A stretch of 64,000 nucleotides of DNA from Trifolium pratense (GCF_020283565.1 NC_060060.1:20522001-20586000), one strand, 5' to 3'; shown: positions 10,771-23,428, counted from the first letter of the stretch. Notes: generated by a model from the sequence alone, not told the origin. Translations and numbers: made by a program.

Positions 10771-12621
10771 ATATAATATACATGCAAAAAGAAAATTGAG
10801 ATTTTAATAAGAAGAGTTTAACGGATATGCAAAATTTGATTTTTTTTTTTTAAAAAAAAATAATCTAGTAACTAGAAAATTCACCTTAAAGTAATTCATC
10901 TTACTCTTAAGAGTGAAATTTGAAATTTTTTATTATATTGATAAATTGTGACCGGTTGTAACCGTAAAATATAATCTTACACGATCAATCATACTTGGTA
11001 AGTTTTCTCTTGTAATAAGCCTTCTTTTTTTTTAAAGAATTTAATTCATATTCACCGGTGTAAATTCTTGAATTTAATGGAGATGCAATTCAATAAAACA
11101 CTGTCATTTTTTCCAGTGAAGTAGGGTGACATGCGAAAAATATGATTGGTATTAGTTGACGATGTAATTTTTTTTGTCAAGTAGTTTAGTTGCTAAAAAT
11201 TTCACTCTTAAAATGGATAAGTGAGATGACAAAAGTTTGAACTTCGATCCTTTGCATATATAATACAATTAATGTCTTGTCAATTAAGTTAAAGTCACAT
11301 GACAGTGTAAAATTATTTTATCCGTGCATATTTTTTTTCTCAATTCTTTTTAAATTGTCTACCGATCACTCGTTTGATCATAAATTAATTTTTATTGGAT
11401 CTTGCAAATTTTAAAAGCCACACAAATAATGGTTTTTTTTGTGGAACCTCCTATTTGAGTTTCATATAGAACTGTAAGTGGCCCCTTAAGTGCTATATCA
11501 TCTTCAAAAAAAAAAAATTAAAATACTCACTTTGTCATATCAAGTTTCTTCAATAGAGAAAAAAAAGACGGATCATCCTTCTACTATGAAACTGACTCAG
11601 ATATTTTTATTGGAAATGTTCTTAGAAAAATATTTTTAGATTAAAATCAGGAAACCTTTGTGGCACTTTGAAAGAAAAATTAATTAAAAATTTAAATTTT
11701 ACATGAAAATAATTAAATGAAAAAATAAAAAATAATTCATACCGTATCCAACGAAAGTATATGATATCGTTGTTGAGAAACATGTTAGTCTCCCAACAAA
11801 TAAAAAATAAATTAAAAGATTTATTAACCTTAGAATCGATAGAATAAAAGATATAATTGCAATAAAAATACACTTAAAAAAATCAATCGTTATTTAGTCA
11901 AGTGGTGATTGACATTGGACTTATTATGAAGAATTACTATTCGATAACTGCGATCGAAAGAGGTCTGTAATCACTTGATGCAGAACTAGCCTCTGAACCA
12001 GATTAAGCAGTCCGGTGAATATTGGTGGTAAAATGAAAAAACACTTAAAAAATGAAAGTGTGGCCTTTTTATATTATAAAAGCATCACCGCCTTTTTTAA
12101 GTCGGATAACTTATACACTATATATATTCATATTGTGTTCGTGTTCGATCTACAAAATAAATATTGAACATAATAGTTCAAGACAAATTTTTAAGATGTT
12201 GTATAAATTGTTCTTTTTTAAAATGTTTGGCGAATGAGATATTATTTTGATATTTTAGATAAGTTGTAGTTGAAACAAAAATCAATTGCATGCATATACA
12301 AAAATGTTGAATAACTATGTTGACAATTGACATCCATATAAAACAAGAATCAATTGCATGTATGCTCATAATAGTATACTAAAAAGAAAAAAATACAAAA
12401 AAAAAATTGCGGGGCATAGTACCTAACTCAAAGTATAAGTCAACCAGAACAAAAAATTACAAACAATAAAATAACACATATGAATCCAACAATCTATTGA
12501 ACCAGATGAAACCCATAAATACCAACATGAAACCAAATCATGATGGAACCAACAACTGTCAGAGGAGTTGCGCTTGAAAACAACCCAATACAATGAATGG
12601 GTGGTACAGAGAAAGTTTTAA
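10771..12621. other. Intergenic, SINE-like remnant at 11176-11302, otherwise nothing identified
   Basis: Very AT-rich. A partial copy of the tRNA-like repeat lies near 10863-10915. 12380-12610 has mixed composition like the antisense of a retroelement 3' end, but no domain is visible. Open frames at 11622-11873 (-), 12052-12237 (+) and 12178-12369 (-) look random. Confidence 0.4.
11176..11302 (-). repeat. tRNA-derived SINE-like remnant
   Basis: On the minus strand this reads as a degenerate tRNA-like unit: an AATTGACAAGACATTAAT stretch where box A is expected, then a decayed box B near GATCGAAGTTC, then CACTTATCCATTTTAAGAG and a CTAAACTACTTGAC end. The same layout recurs at 26403-26515, 42455-42570, 44210-44332 and, on the plus strand, 55748-55880. 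Degenerate, with no target-site duplication recognised. Confidence 0.5.
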
Positions 12622-12951
12622 GACCATCTCCAATGGTGGTATTTATATTTTTAAGTACTAGTACTTAATAGGTACTCCCATTGGAGCAAAAACAAAATTG
12701 TACCTAATAGGTACTAGTTCTACAATAAGACATAGTACCTAAATAATTTTTGTGGGACCCATTTAAAATGATGTTGAGTTATTGGATAGATGTGCTACTA
12801 GTGGGACCAATTTAGAACTTTTGAAGAGGTTTTGGGTTGGAGGGATTTAGTACTTATTGTGTACTATTATTAAAAAAATTATAAATGAGTGATGTGTACA
12901 TGTGGGGTCCACTTAAGTACTAAAAAATGAGTAGCTCCATTGTGGATGCTC
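12622..12951. mobile_element. Tourist-like (PIF/Harbinger) MITE, copy 1, 330 bp
   Basis: The terminal inverted repeats are GACCATCTCCAATGG on the left and, as its reverse complement, GAGCATCCACAATGG on the right. The element is flanked by the trinucleotide TAA on both sides (12619-12621 and 12952-12954), the usual target duplication of PIF/Harbinger. Internal landmarks such as AAGTACTAGTACTTAATAGG are shared with the copy at 54235-54562. No coding capacity. Confidence 0.8.
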
Positions 12952-13632
12952 TAAAGTTGAATATTTGGATATGGAAGGGGAATAGTTGTATTACTACTTA
13001 CGAGACTAAAAAAGTATGATCACTTTATATAGTGATCCTATTACCCTATGATAATAAATATTATCAATGTTAAATTACACATTTTGTCATTATTTTGTGG
13101 TTTTACTTTGGTCTCATAACTATTTTTATTTCATTTTACTACAGGATGTACCAGTACCACTCAATTCAATGCCATCGTCCGGTGTCAGCATAAAGGAAAA
13201 ACATTTTTTTTTTTTTTTTTTTTTGCATTTGGGTTTAGCGAATTAATTAATAATTAAGAAATGAAAAGAAATATTCTAAGATGAAGAAGAATTAAACGAA
13301 GAAGATGATGACCAGTAAAACCCTAAAAAAAGAGGAAATGACTACATTAATGTTGCATAGGTATAATCAATAGAAAATTGCTAAATTTTAACATAAAAGA
13401 CTAGTTTGACTAACAAAAGTAAAGTTCTTGTTTTTACTTATCGATAAAAGGTAAATATGGTTATGTTGGAGGCTAGCGAGTTATTTTTTAATAGGGATCT
13501 AAAATCGAGGATAAATTACAACATCGGTGCTATATTTGTTTGGAATCATGATGTTATTTGGAATCATGATGTTACTTGGAGTTATTGTGTGAACAGGAAA
13601 AATAAAAAGTTTTATGAAGATAAATTATCATA
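12952..13632. other. Intergenic, nothing identified
   Basis: AT-rich sequence with a poly-T tract at 13206-13224. No open frame of note and no repeat boundaries were recognised. Confidence 0.4.
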
Positions 13633-14110
13633 GACATTCACAACTGGCTCACACATGTTATGTGAATTCACTCATGATTATTATCAAGCTTGGAAAAGAA
13701 ATACACGTTTTTCTGATATATGTCGAGAATGGGGAATTTGGTGAGGTGGAAGCCTTCTTCGGAAGGTTGGGTGAAGCTGAATACAGATAAGAACGAGGTG
13801 TGCAAAGATGGTAGGAGAGTTGGGTGTAGGGGTGTTTTTCGAGATAGTAACGATACTTGGATCCGTCAATTTGCTAAAAATGTTGAGCATTGTAGTGTAG
13901 CCCTATGTAGCAGAGTGACGGGAGGTATTCGAAGGATTAAATTATGTAATAAAATTATAGCTTGGTCAAATTGAATTCAAGATAGATTTCTCGAGTATTG
14001 TTCAAGTGATTAAGACCATAATGATTTTTGGTCCTAACGGTTGCGTGCTGGTTAAAAACATCGTCGTTGCTGAAATTAGATTGAAAGGTTGAAGTACTTC
14101 ATTAAATCGT
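13633..14110 (+). pseudogene. LINE-type RNase H domain relic
   Basis: The first part translates, with frameshifts, as YYQAWKRNTRFSDICREWG, then in another frame as NLVRWKPSSEGWVKLNTDK and GCRGVFRDSNDTWIRQFAKN. This is the typical start of the plant RNase H-like domain (RVT_3 type) at the 3' end of non-LTR retrotransposons. Homology continues in further frames to about 14110. Expected first catalytic Asp (LNTDG) is present as LNTDK. There are at least two frame breaks, so it is dead. It lies 320 bp upstream of the RBM25-like start and may border its promoter. Confidence 0.8.
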
Positions 14111-14430
14111 AAAACAAATTAATGTACAAATATTTTAGCAAACACAAATCCTTCATTGAAGACTAATTCGATGTTTTGTGAATCGTGTCCCATCAAATTT
14201 ACTCATCTCTCGGTTAAACTTTGTCAACAAAAATGGATAATCTACGTGCAAATCTAAACATAAACATTCAAGTATCAAGTACTAATTGCGAACCCTGTAC
14301 AGTACGTACGCATTTAAATTTACACACCCAATCAAACTCAATCTAGGGTACACAAAAACAAAAAACGAACCAATTCATCTTTCACTCTCAAATTTCTGAA
14401 CCTTCCGCAAAACTCACTCATTCCTCTTCA

Positions 14431-17400
14431 ATGGCGGATTCATCCCCTTCTCCCGCAACCCTAGAACCCAATCCTCAGCCCAATTCCGAACCACCACCTC
14501 CCAATTCCACCCCTAATCAACCCGATCCAATTCCCCAATTATCACAACCGCAATCCCAATCTCAATCCCAATCGCAATCTTCAACACCGTCATCAACGCC
14601 TCTTCCTACAAACCCTAATTCCAATCCACCGTTAGCTACTGTACCGTCACTGCCTCCTCCGCCTGCCGTATTATATGCTCCGCCGCAAATTCCCGGTGTT
14701 CTTCCTCCATCGGCGCCGTCGTTCCGGCCGCTTGGTGCTCAAGTTCCGCAGTTCACTCCTTTGCCAAATCCCGCTGGTGGTTACCAAAACCCTAATCAAC
14801 CTCCTGGAGTAGGTGGATCAACGGTGCCGGTGCCTGTTCCGATGCCGCAGATGCAACCGATGATGTCGTATCAAATTCCGGGGAGTAATCCTGCAATGCG
14901 TCCTTATGCTCCGATCCCAAACGGTTACGCCATGCATCCTCAAGGAACTCTAAACCCTGCGGGTGGGTCATTCGTTTAATCATATTTTATTTCATTGTTT
15001 TTGTGTGGGTGTGTGTTTGAATGCTATTATTATGAGTTGGATTTAAATTAATGTTTTTCCTTTGATTATTGATGATATTGTTGATGATATATTTATATTG
15101 GTGCTGTGAATTTTGTGAAGATTTGTTGTTTAGTGTGTTTAGTTGCGCGCCAATTGTTAGCTAGTTTGTTTTGTATTTGAAACGGTGAGGGGTTTCAATT
15201 TGGATAAGTTAGGAGAGATTTAGAAAAATAGTTATTGATGGTTAGACAAGGGGTATCGATGACGGGATTGTTTCTCAATTCTCCTACAGTGTCTTATTGA
15301 ATTCGATGCCAAAAGGTTGGAGGGCTTCATATTGGTTAAAGACACACCCCACCCTTCTACAACTCATTTTTTGGTATGCATATATTTGCCTAGTTTATTG
15401 ATTGTCTTTTACTAAAATTATGATTTGGAAACAAAGCTTACACAGAGTGATCTTGATAATCGAAAGTTAATTCAAATAAATAAAGACAGATTGTTCTATT
15501 GTCGATCTACATAATGTATGGTTGTGTCATGCTCATTTTAGTAGGCCACTTTCTGCTAGTTATAAGGGTACTACTTTCCCTTGAATGGCTTTATGAATTC
15601 AAGAAGCCGACCATGTTTGCAACTGAATGCACGTTGGCCTTTTGGTCATGAGGTATTGCAATCTTTTCAATTCTCTTTTTTCTCAATTGCAGTTTAATTC
15701 CATTTTTTATGCTGCAACATGGGCTCCTATATATAAAACAGAACATTTAATTCAACTAGAATTTCCTTCTTAGTAAACTATGTAATGTATACATGAGATT
15801 TTGAAAGTTTACCCTTTTCCATTGGTGGATGGTTTGAGAAGCCTGCTATATTACAAGTTGTCAGACAAAGGTAAGCACTTTCTGGACATCCGTGAATTTC
15901 AAACTCGATAGTATTTTTTTATTGTTTTCTTCAGGTTGTCATTTCAGCTGGTGATTATTAGCTGTGCTGCCATCTCTATTATGCTTTTGATGTGTGGTAA
16001 CAGCATTCCATTGTTCATCACACTTTTTCTGTATACATCTTTAGTGTCGTATATATATATTTTGCTTACTGTGTATACTCATGATCTGCTCTAATATATT
16101 TGCATAGATGTTTTCTGCCATGTACAGGAATTCCTCGTTATGCACCTCCTTATGGAACTATGGTTCGTCCTGTATATCCTCCACGCCTGCCTGGAGCAAT
16201 CAATGTACTTCCAGTATCACGCCCGCCTGTTGCAGGGATCCCACCACTTCGCCCTATTATTCCTCCTGTTGTCAGACCTGTGGTTCCTCCTAGTGTTACT
16301 CCGGCTGAGAAGCAACATACCACTGTTTACATTGGCAAGATTTCACCAACTGTGGAAAATGAGTTCATGCTTTCTCTCCTTAAAGTAAATTTCTAAGTTT
16401 GATATATTCTCTGGGGAGGGAGCTGGGTTCTGTTCTTTATTGTATTTTTAGCCTCTTATCATAACAGCTAGGCAATTGGTATCTTTGGATGTTTCGGTAT
16501 TTATAGTGTTCTTATTTTCTTTTAAGTTATGCGGGAATATCAAGAGCTGGAAAAGGCCTCAGGATTTATCAAGTGGGACTCCTAAAAGTTTTGGGTTTTA
16601 TGAGTTTGAGACTGCCGAAGGTGTTCTCCGTGCTTTACGTCTCCTTACCAAATTGAATATTGATGGACAAGAACTAATGGTATGTCTTGATCTCCGACTA
16701 GTTTTTCTTTGTATTTAATGATATAGAGACATATAAGTCTACTACCTTTTTATCATATTGCGAGGTTAATTGTTTGAACAAGATGTTTTTCTTTTGGAAA
16801 CAACTATAATTGTAGTCAAGGTCTGAGTTATTCTAATGAATTTGAAAATTAGTGTGATTGAATTTCTTGATAATTAAGTTTGCCACTGATGTGGAAACAA
16901 AAAGGTTACTCCTCATCTGTGTTCGTGTCCTTTTTTGTTGACATCCATTTGACATTATAGTATATGTTTCACACTGTCCGGCCCAATTCCCCATCCCTCT
17001 CTCTCCCCCTCATTTTCAAAGAGGTGAGAATTTGTATATGGAAGATATATAAATCTTCATTTGTCATAAATCCAAGTCATTCGAGCATTAAATTTTGGTA
17101 TAAACTAGCAGTCATCATTATTTTTTCACATTTGGATTAAATTCATTATTTTCTTACTGGCGTTTCTGCGTGTTTTGCATATAAGTTTGCATGCCTTCTA
17201 GGGATTTATCTCGAGCGAAAAGAAAGAACAAAGATTAATGACTAGTGACTAGTTTTATTATACGGAAAGACTATAAAACTAACCTATATTTTTATACTAA
17301 TACAAGATTCCAAAACCTAATTAAGTAGGGAAACAAATCATGATAGTCACAAAGAAATATTGAAACCAATCTTAAGAGATGGTCTTAGATATTCTAAGAT

Positions 17401-19912
17401 AATTAAATTGAGGAGAATGCTAAACTGTGCCCCCGGGGCACTAGTATGCTTAACTAGTGCCCCGGGGGCACTGTTTAGCATGACCCTTAAATTAATTCTA
17501 TAAGATAATCTAAGATGGTAAAAAACATTAAGACGCTGTCAAGAATTTTGTTCTATATGAAGCCTTTAGTTTTTTAACTTCAATATTTTGCTGACAGATC
17601 AATGTAGATGAAGCGATGAGAAACTATCTGGAGCAGTATGTACAAAAAAAAACTGAGGACTCAAAAGAAAAGGAAACTCGGGCAACAGAAATTGAAAAGG
17701 ATGATAAAGTTGCAAAACCTTCTGATGTAAATGAGGATGCAAAGCCTGATGTGGAGAACTCAAATAAGGAGGAGGGTAATGATTCGGGAAACAAGAAATC
17801 CCATGACGTGGCAACTTTTGGGATTGTTACAGATGAAGATAGGGAAGTTGACCGGGATGCTTTAGATAAGATCAAGATGATGATTGAGGAGAGGTTGAAG
17901 ACAAGACCTTTGCCTCCACCACCTCCACCGCCAATTGGTGATGGTTCTGTTGATTCAACTTCCGAACAACCTACTAAAACAAGAGGAGACTCAGATGTGG
18001 ATACAAAGAAGATTGGTAAGGGAAAAACACTTTGGTTGCTACATCTATTATCTGTTCAGTGGTTCACAGCAGGGCAATATTCTATCATCAGGTTACTGTT
18101 TCTCCTTTATTATTTTTGAAATTGATATTCTTCTATTTTGGTTTTCAAATTTTATAGAACCAGCTGAAGATAAAAATGAAAGAGAGTCAAACAGTGATAA
18201 CAAACCAACTGGTGAACACGATAGACCCGAAACCCCTGACAGAAGGCACGACAGGAAAAGCAGGGAGAGAGACCGAGAAAGGGAACTGAAACGAGAAAAG
18301 GAAAGAGAACTTGAAAGATATGAAAGAGAAGCTGAGCGGGAACGTATTCGAAAAGAGAGGGAACAAAAACGGAGGATTGAGGAGGTTGAGCGTCAGTTTG
18401 AAGCACATTTGAAGGAATGGGAGTATAGAGAAAGAGAGAAAGAGAAAGAACGTCAGTATGAAAAGGAGAAGGAGAAGGACAGGGAACGCAAAAGGAGAAA
18501 GGAAATACTTTATGATGAAGAGGAGGATGATGGGGATTCTAGGAAGAGATGGCGTAGAAATGCGATGGAGGAGAAGAGAAAGAAGAGGCTGCGAGAAAAG
18601 GAAGATGACCTGGCTGATAGACAAAAAGAAGAGGATGAAATTGCTGAGGCCAAGAAGAGGACTGAGGAGGATAAACAACTTATGAGGCAGAGAGATGCAT
18701 TGAAGCTGTTGACAGAGCATATTGTAAATGGCAGTGATGAAACTACGGCTACCAAAGAGATTGCTAATGAAATAAAGAACGAGGTTGCTGAACAAGACAC
18801 TGTAGCTGATTATAGTCATGGTCATATTGGTAATTACTCCAAATTTGTGTTTTCCCCTTTCTTTGTCTCTCTTTCTCATTATTAATGGGGTTCATGCTTT
18901 ATGTTACAGGTGATGGTAATGTACTATATACTATCAAAGATGAATCAGCCGTGGCATCTGTAGCCACAACTGATACACAGTCAAGTGGAAATGCTCCTAT
19001 GAAGAAATTGGGATTTGGTCTGGTTGGCTCTGGAAAAAGAACAACTGTCCCTTCTGTTTTCCATGAAGATGAAGACGACGAAGCGCACAAGGATAAAAAG
19101 TTGAGGCCTTTGGTTCCAATTGATTACTCAACAGAGGAATTGCAGGCTGTTGAACCTACTGCTTCTGGGCCAACACCGCCCAATTTGGCTGCAGCTGCAG
19201 AGTTTGCAAAGCGTATATCTAATTCCAATTTCAAGGAAGAGCGGCTGGATGGAGAACGAGATAGAAGTAGGCATTCAGATGAGAAGTCTAACCACCGGGA
19301 CAGGGATAGGAGTGAAGACGGCAATCATCACAGAGATGAACACAGGGATAAAAATTCTGAACGTGACAGGGATCGAGATCATGTGTCGGAGAAACACAAG
19401 ACTCATGATAACAGACGACTTTTGGATGCAAAAGCAAAACAGTTAATTGATATGATACCAAAGACCAAGGAGGAATTGTTCTCATATGAAATAGACTGGG
19501 CAGTGTATGACAAGGTACTTGTTTTTTTATCTGTGAATTTTGAATTGAGTAATAATTTGGTCTTGGCAGTGTAGTCAATAGCATGCTACAGTGGCACTAC
19601 AGAGTAAAGAATGCAGTTTTATTTTTTAACCTTTTGATCATATTATGTTATTTTTTTCAGCATCAATTACATGACAGACTGAGACCGTGGATTTCAAAGA
19701 AAATCAAAGATTTTTTGGGGGAAGAAGAAAATACATTGATAGACTATATTGTTTCAAGTACACAAGAACATGTGAAAGCATCTCAAATGCTAGAGCGTCT
19801 TCAGATCATTTTAGATGACGAGGCTGAAATGTTCGTACTCAAGATGTGGAGGATGCTTATCTTTGAAATAAAGAAGGTAGAGACAGGGCTTGCTGTGAAG
19901 TCCAAATCATGA
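14431..19912 (+). CDS. RBM25-like splicing factor (RRM + RE-rich + PWI), 7 exons
   Basis: Predicted 962 aa. Exons: 14431-14962, 16128-16384, 16527-16679, 17598-18015, 18158-18829, 18910-19514, 19661-19912, joining in frame with AG/GT borders. Residues 1-240 are proline-, glutamine- and serine-rich. An RRM spans about 243-318 with RNP2 TVYIGKI and RNP1 KSFGFYEF. A highly charged Arg/Glu/Lys region follows in exon 5 (about 454-677), then a second charged, Asp/His/Arg-rich stretch. A C-terminal PWI domain starts near 856 and contains the motif LRPWISKKIKDFL. This order is that of RBM25/Snu71-type proteins, U1 snRNP-linked regulators of 5' splice-site choice in the nucleus. The large first intron (1165 bp) and the palindrome in intron 3 are notable. 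The start is the first ATG of the long exon. Role is by homology. Confidence 0.9.
17417..17481. repeat. 29-bp near-perfect inverted repeat in RBM25-like intron 3
   Basis: Arms 17417-17445 and 17453-17481 are reverse complements with one mismatch, separated by 7 bp (ATGCTTA). The GC-rich core is GTGCCCCCGGGGCAC on the left and its complement on the right, strikingly GC-rich for this region. Similar GTGCCCC/GGGGCAC ends occur at 26020-26062, 26631-26884 and 27415-27660, so this is probably a minimal copy or end-to-end pair of that MITE family. Confidence 0.85.
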
Positions 19913-21355
19913 ATTGTTCATTGTTGTATGTTCCATCCTTTTCCTTTTGTGCTGGATATTATGTTTATACTTTGTATGTGGCTGCCTTAAAATACAAGAT
20001 GGCTGCACAATCATATAGGACCATTTTCAGTCTGTATTGCTTCGACATTCAAGTAGTTATAACTTTGATAAAAACCCCGCCTTCTTTATTAATGGGAATC
20101 CGGTGGTAATTTTTGTCATGTGAATATTCAGAACTTTGATCTGTTGATGACTTTCTGTTTTGTTTGGTTTTGAAGATAACCGGTGAAGTCAAGCAAGATG
20201 CAGTTCTAAATGGAAAACTATTTTTATACATATAAACTAAAACCATTTTGTTTTCTTGTGAATTTATGGTCTGGTTTCACTTATCCGTCTGCAGTATCTG
20301 TACTCAAAATAGTATTTCAGCTCCTGCAATTCAATCTACACCTTAGTACAGTACTAATCATGAAACTAGAATCAATTAGTTAATCTTAAGTGAAAAATCT
20401 ACCTGAAAATAATCATTTTTATGATATTGCTATCATAATTAATTAGCTACAATTGAACTAACAATCTGTTCTAAAAAAACTTATCCTATGCTAGCTACCA
20501 TAATTTGGCTGTCATGTCTATTCGACTTCAACTTCTTTTCAGAAGCTCAACTAACCAAGTTGCTTTTTTATTTATCGAGAGAATTTAGAATAAAAAGAAG
20601 AAAATTGTGTTTTGAACTGTTTAATTTTGAGATTTATAGAAGTGGGGGAAATCTCGATGTTACAGGATAGTTTTCTCTTTCTTGGCAGAAACTATGGTGA
20701 AGGTTTTGCTGAGGGAGCAGGTGAGCATCTCCATTTCTTTACCTTCGATTGGTAAAAGTACGCTGACATAGTTAAATGATTTAACATCTTTACAAAACAA
20801 ATTCATAGTAAATCATATTGAAAAGACAAATTGTACATAACATTCAATCACTAAAGATATAACTTAAGAGCAAAAGAGATATTTTGGGGAGGGATGAAGT
20901 GCTATGCATGATTGGTTGTTATCTGGTAGAGTGCACATATCTGGTCATTTTTTGTTTCCTACTTCGGTTTTGGGAGGAGAAAGAATATTAAAAAAGATTT
21001 ATATAATATCTTTGTATTCAAAGCTTTTGCCATGCCATGTATACGAGAAAAGAAGAGAACAAGAATAAGAATATCAACCTTTGATTTATATTCAACTCAA
21101 TAGTGACCATACAATCTTATTTGATTAATACAAATTAAAATTGAATTACAATAATTTGTACAAGCTTCATAATTAAAACCAGAAGCTGATAATAATAATA
21201 TTAGCTCTTTAAAACATGAGCTAATATCAAGTACAAATATCAAAAGATCAAACACATTTATACAATATACTATACATCTACAATTCACAGTAACACTAAA
21301 ACTAATCAAAGAATACCCACCCAGGTTGAAAAAAAATGCTGGGGGTTTAATAAAT
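19913..21355. other. Intergenic between converging genes, nothing identified
   Basis: Contains the presumed 3' UTRs of the RBM25-like gene (left) and of the minus-strand U-box gene (right, about 21060-21355). Open frames at 19909-20109 (+), 20488-20670 (+) and 21097-21432 (-) show no family features. No repeat was recognised. Confidence 0.5.
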
Positions 21356-23428
21356 TTACCATACATGAATAAACTGTTCTCGTGGAATAACTGATGCTTT
21401 GTAGTTAGAGGAACTCCTTTCATAAAAATCATGGAGGACCCTTATGAGAGAACTTGCTTTCTTGCTTGCTCTACAAGTTCCTTCACTCAGTTGTGAATAT
21501 AATGATTCCATAAGTGAAGAACTCTTCACTAAATGAGCAACCACATTTTCTCCTCCATTTATTGATAGAGAAAGCAACAATGACACACAATGCTCTTTCC
21601 CTAATCTTGAAGTTGTGGAAGAAGAACTCATAACTTCAACTGCTACATGCAAAGCTCCGAAACGTAGGATTTCCGATGTTCCGTCACTTTTCTCTGCAAG
21701 TGTTGCTAGAATTGCTAGTGTGTCTGTGACAAGGTGTTCTTTTTGAGATGCTTTCAAGATGTTAACCAACAAAGGGATTGCTTGAGCAGCAAGTATCCTT
21801 TTGTGATTTTCATGGTGTTTGAGGAGGCCAAAGATTGCAACCAAACTGTTTTTTACGCTTCGGTCGGTGCCGTCTTTGATGAGTCTGATCAATGAGGGAA
21901 TTGCTTCAGGCTCTTCACCTATTAAGTTTCCATGATCAGGATTTGAAGCAAGGTAAAACAACACTGCTGCAGCATGTTGCTTTGCTTCAATCTTTATCCC
22001 TTTGTTTAAGACACCAACAATCATTTCTAACCCCCAATTTTCAACCATTTCACTTCTACTTTTGGTGTATTTTGAGAGGTTCAAAAGGGCTGCAATAGAA
22101 TTCTCTTGTGCTGATGAATCGCTTGATGCCAACAACAACAACAAAAGAGGAACTGAACCAGCTTCTACCAAACAAGACCTACTAAAAATGCTTGTTTTGG
22201 TAAGAACCCTTATCTCAAATGCAGCATGGTTCTTCTGCTCCACATTTCCATTGTCAAGACTTTCACAAAGAAAATCAGCCAAGAGTTTCATTGCTCCCCC
22301 TGCTGCCTCACTTCCGGGCTCAGCCGTCCTAGTAATATCACGACTCCGACGACCCGAATCGCCACTAGGAATTCCGTTGACATTGCAGTATTGCTGAATC
22401 AACTTCCTCAGCACTAAATTCGGTACCATTTCAATGCTGCTAACACTTTTACCTGTCTTTGGACATGTTGTATTTCCACTTCTAAACCATTTGAGAATCG
22501 AAGAACGATCATAAGTATGACCTGTTTCGATAGTCACAGGATCACTCATCATTTCCAAAGAGATCGGACATCGAAAATCATCTGAGTTCAAACAACTCAA
22601 AATCATCTGACTTTCCTTTCTTGAATCAAATTTCTTACTACTTTTTCCCTCTTCTTCACAATCCAATACTTCCACCATCACACATCTACAATAACTCATC
22701 AACCCCATCAAACTACTTAAAAACTCCACCTTTCTCTTTTCATCATTCAACCACTCAAACCCAATTTCACTATCCAAAAACTTCACCTCTTTATTAATCT
22801 CACTCCACTCACAAACCCCAATATAATCAAGAACCTTCTTCAAATCAAACTTATTTGGAACAATCCTTTTCTCAAACAGGTTCAAGACATTCATAACACA
22901 CATCACTGTCTCTTCATCATCAACCTCAAAATCAAACCTTCCCTCCCTCGCTTGCTTCATCAACAACAAAACATCCTCTTTACCTTCCACACACACATAA
23001 ACAGAATCAAAAGCAAAAACATCAAGTTCAGTTGCAATGGATCTGAACAAAACCCGAAACATATTTGCAACCCGTCCCGACTCCATTAACATAAACAACT
23101 GAACACCTTCACGGGTCAAATCTTCCATCAAGAAAAAAAGCTTCTGGAAGATGACATGAAGCTCAGAAAAACAAATGGTCACCGGAGCCGGAAGATTTGA
23201 ATGATTCTCTCGAATCTCATGAAGAAACGGTTGAAGAAGATGAATCAAACGAATAGCGTTTTTTGCATTTCGTTTGTTTGAAGAGAAGAATTTGTGTTGA
23301 AATTTTGAAATCTCGTTAGAGAGATTGATGAGAGAAGATAAAAGGGTAGAAGAAGCAATGTTCACACATGGATGAACCGCCGGAAAATTCAATATCCGAC
23401 GACCCGACCCGTTTTCTGTTCGGATCAT
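21356..23428 (-). CDS. U-box/ARM-repeat E3 ubiquitin ligase, PUB18/PUB19-like
   Basis: Intronless, 690 aa from the ATG at 23426-23428; the open frame extends seven codons further but without an ATG. The N-terminal half is the helical UND-type region of plant U-box proteins. The U-box lies at about residues 283-355: it begins DDFRCPISLEMMSDPV and includes TGHTYDRSSILKW and CPKTGKSV, with conserved Cys, Pro and Trp positions for E2 contact. ARM-like repeats fill about 390-660, with blocks such as NSIAALLNLSKY and HAAAVLFYLAS. Length, single exon and sequence style resemble Arabidopsis PUB18 and PUB19, E3 ligases that restrain ABA and drought responses; that specific match is from memory. The promoter carries two CACGTG boxes, consistent with ABA or stress regulation. 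Confidence 0.92.
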   Translation of the reverse strand: MIRTENGSGRRILNFPAVHPCVNIASSTLLSSLINLSNEISKFQHKFFSSNKRNAKNAIRLIHLLQPFLHEIRENHSNLPAPVTICFSELHVIFQKLFFLMEDLTREGVQLFMLMESGRVANMFRVLFRSIATELDVFAFDSVYVCVEGKEDVLLLMKQAREGRFDFEVDDEETVMCVMNVLNLFEKRIVPNKFDLKKVLDYIGVCEWSEINKEVKFLDSEIGFEWLNDEKRKVEFLSSLMGLMSYCRCVMVEVLDCEEEGKSSKKFDSRKESQMILSCLNSDDFRCPISLEMMSDPVTIETGHTYDRSSILKWFRSGNTTCPKTGKSVSSIEMVPNLVLRKLIQQYCNVNGIPSGDSGRRSRDITRTAEPGSEAAGGAMKLLADFLCESLDNGNVEQKNHAAFEIRVLTKTSIFSRSCLVEAGSVPLLLLLLASSDSSAQENSIAALLNLSKYTKSRSEMVENWGLEMIVGVLNKGIKIEAKQHAAAVLFYLASNPDHGNLIGEEPEAIPSLIRLIKDGTDRSVKNSLVAIFGLLKHHENHKRILAAQAIPLLVNILKASQKEHLVTDTLAILATLAEKSDGTSEILRFGALHVAVEVMSSSSTTSRLGKEHCVSLLLSLSINGGENVVAHLVKSSSLMESLYSQLSEGTCRASKKASSLIRVLHDFYERSSSNYKASVIPREQFIHVW

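Noticed and set aside
13720..13974. Free-standing RNase H gene
   Set aside because: Both sides continue the domain only after frameshifts, so it is a decayed retroelement fragment.
17624..17875. Minus-strand open frames over RBM25-like exon 4
   Set aside because: Antisense shadows of a charged coding exon with no family features.
18187..18879. 230-codon minus-strand open frame
   Set aside because: It is the antisense of the Arg/Glu-rich exon 5 of the RBM25-like gene; the leucine/serine-rich translation is a codon-composition shadow.
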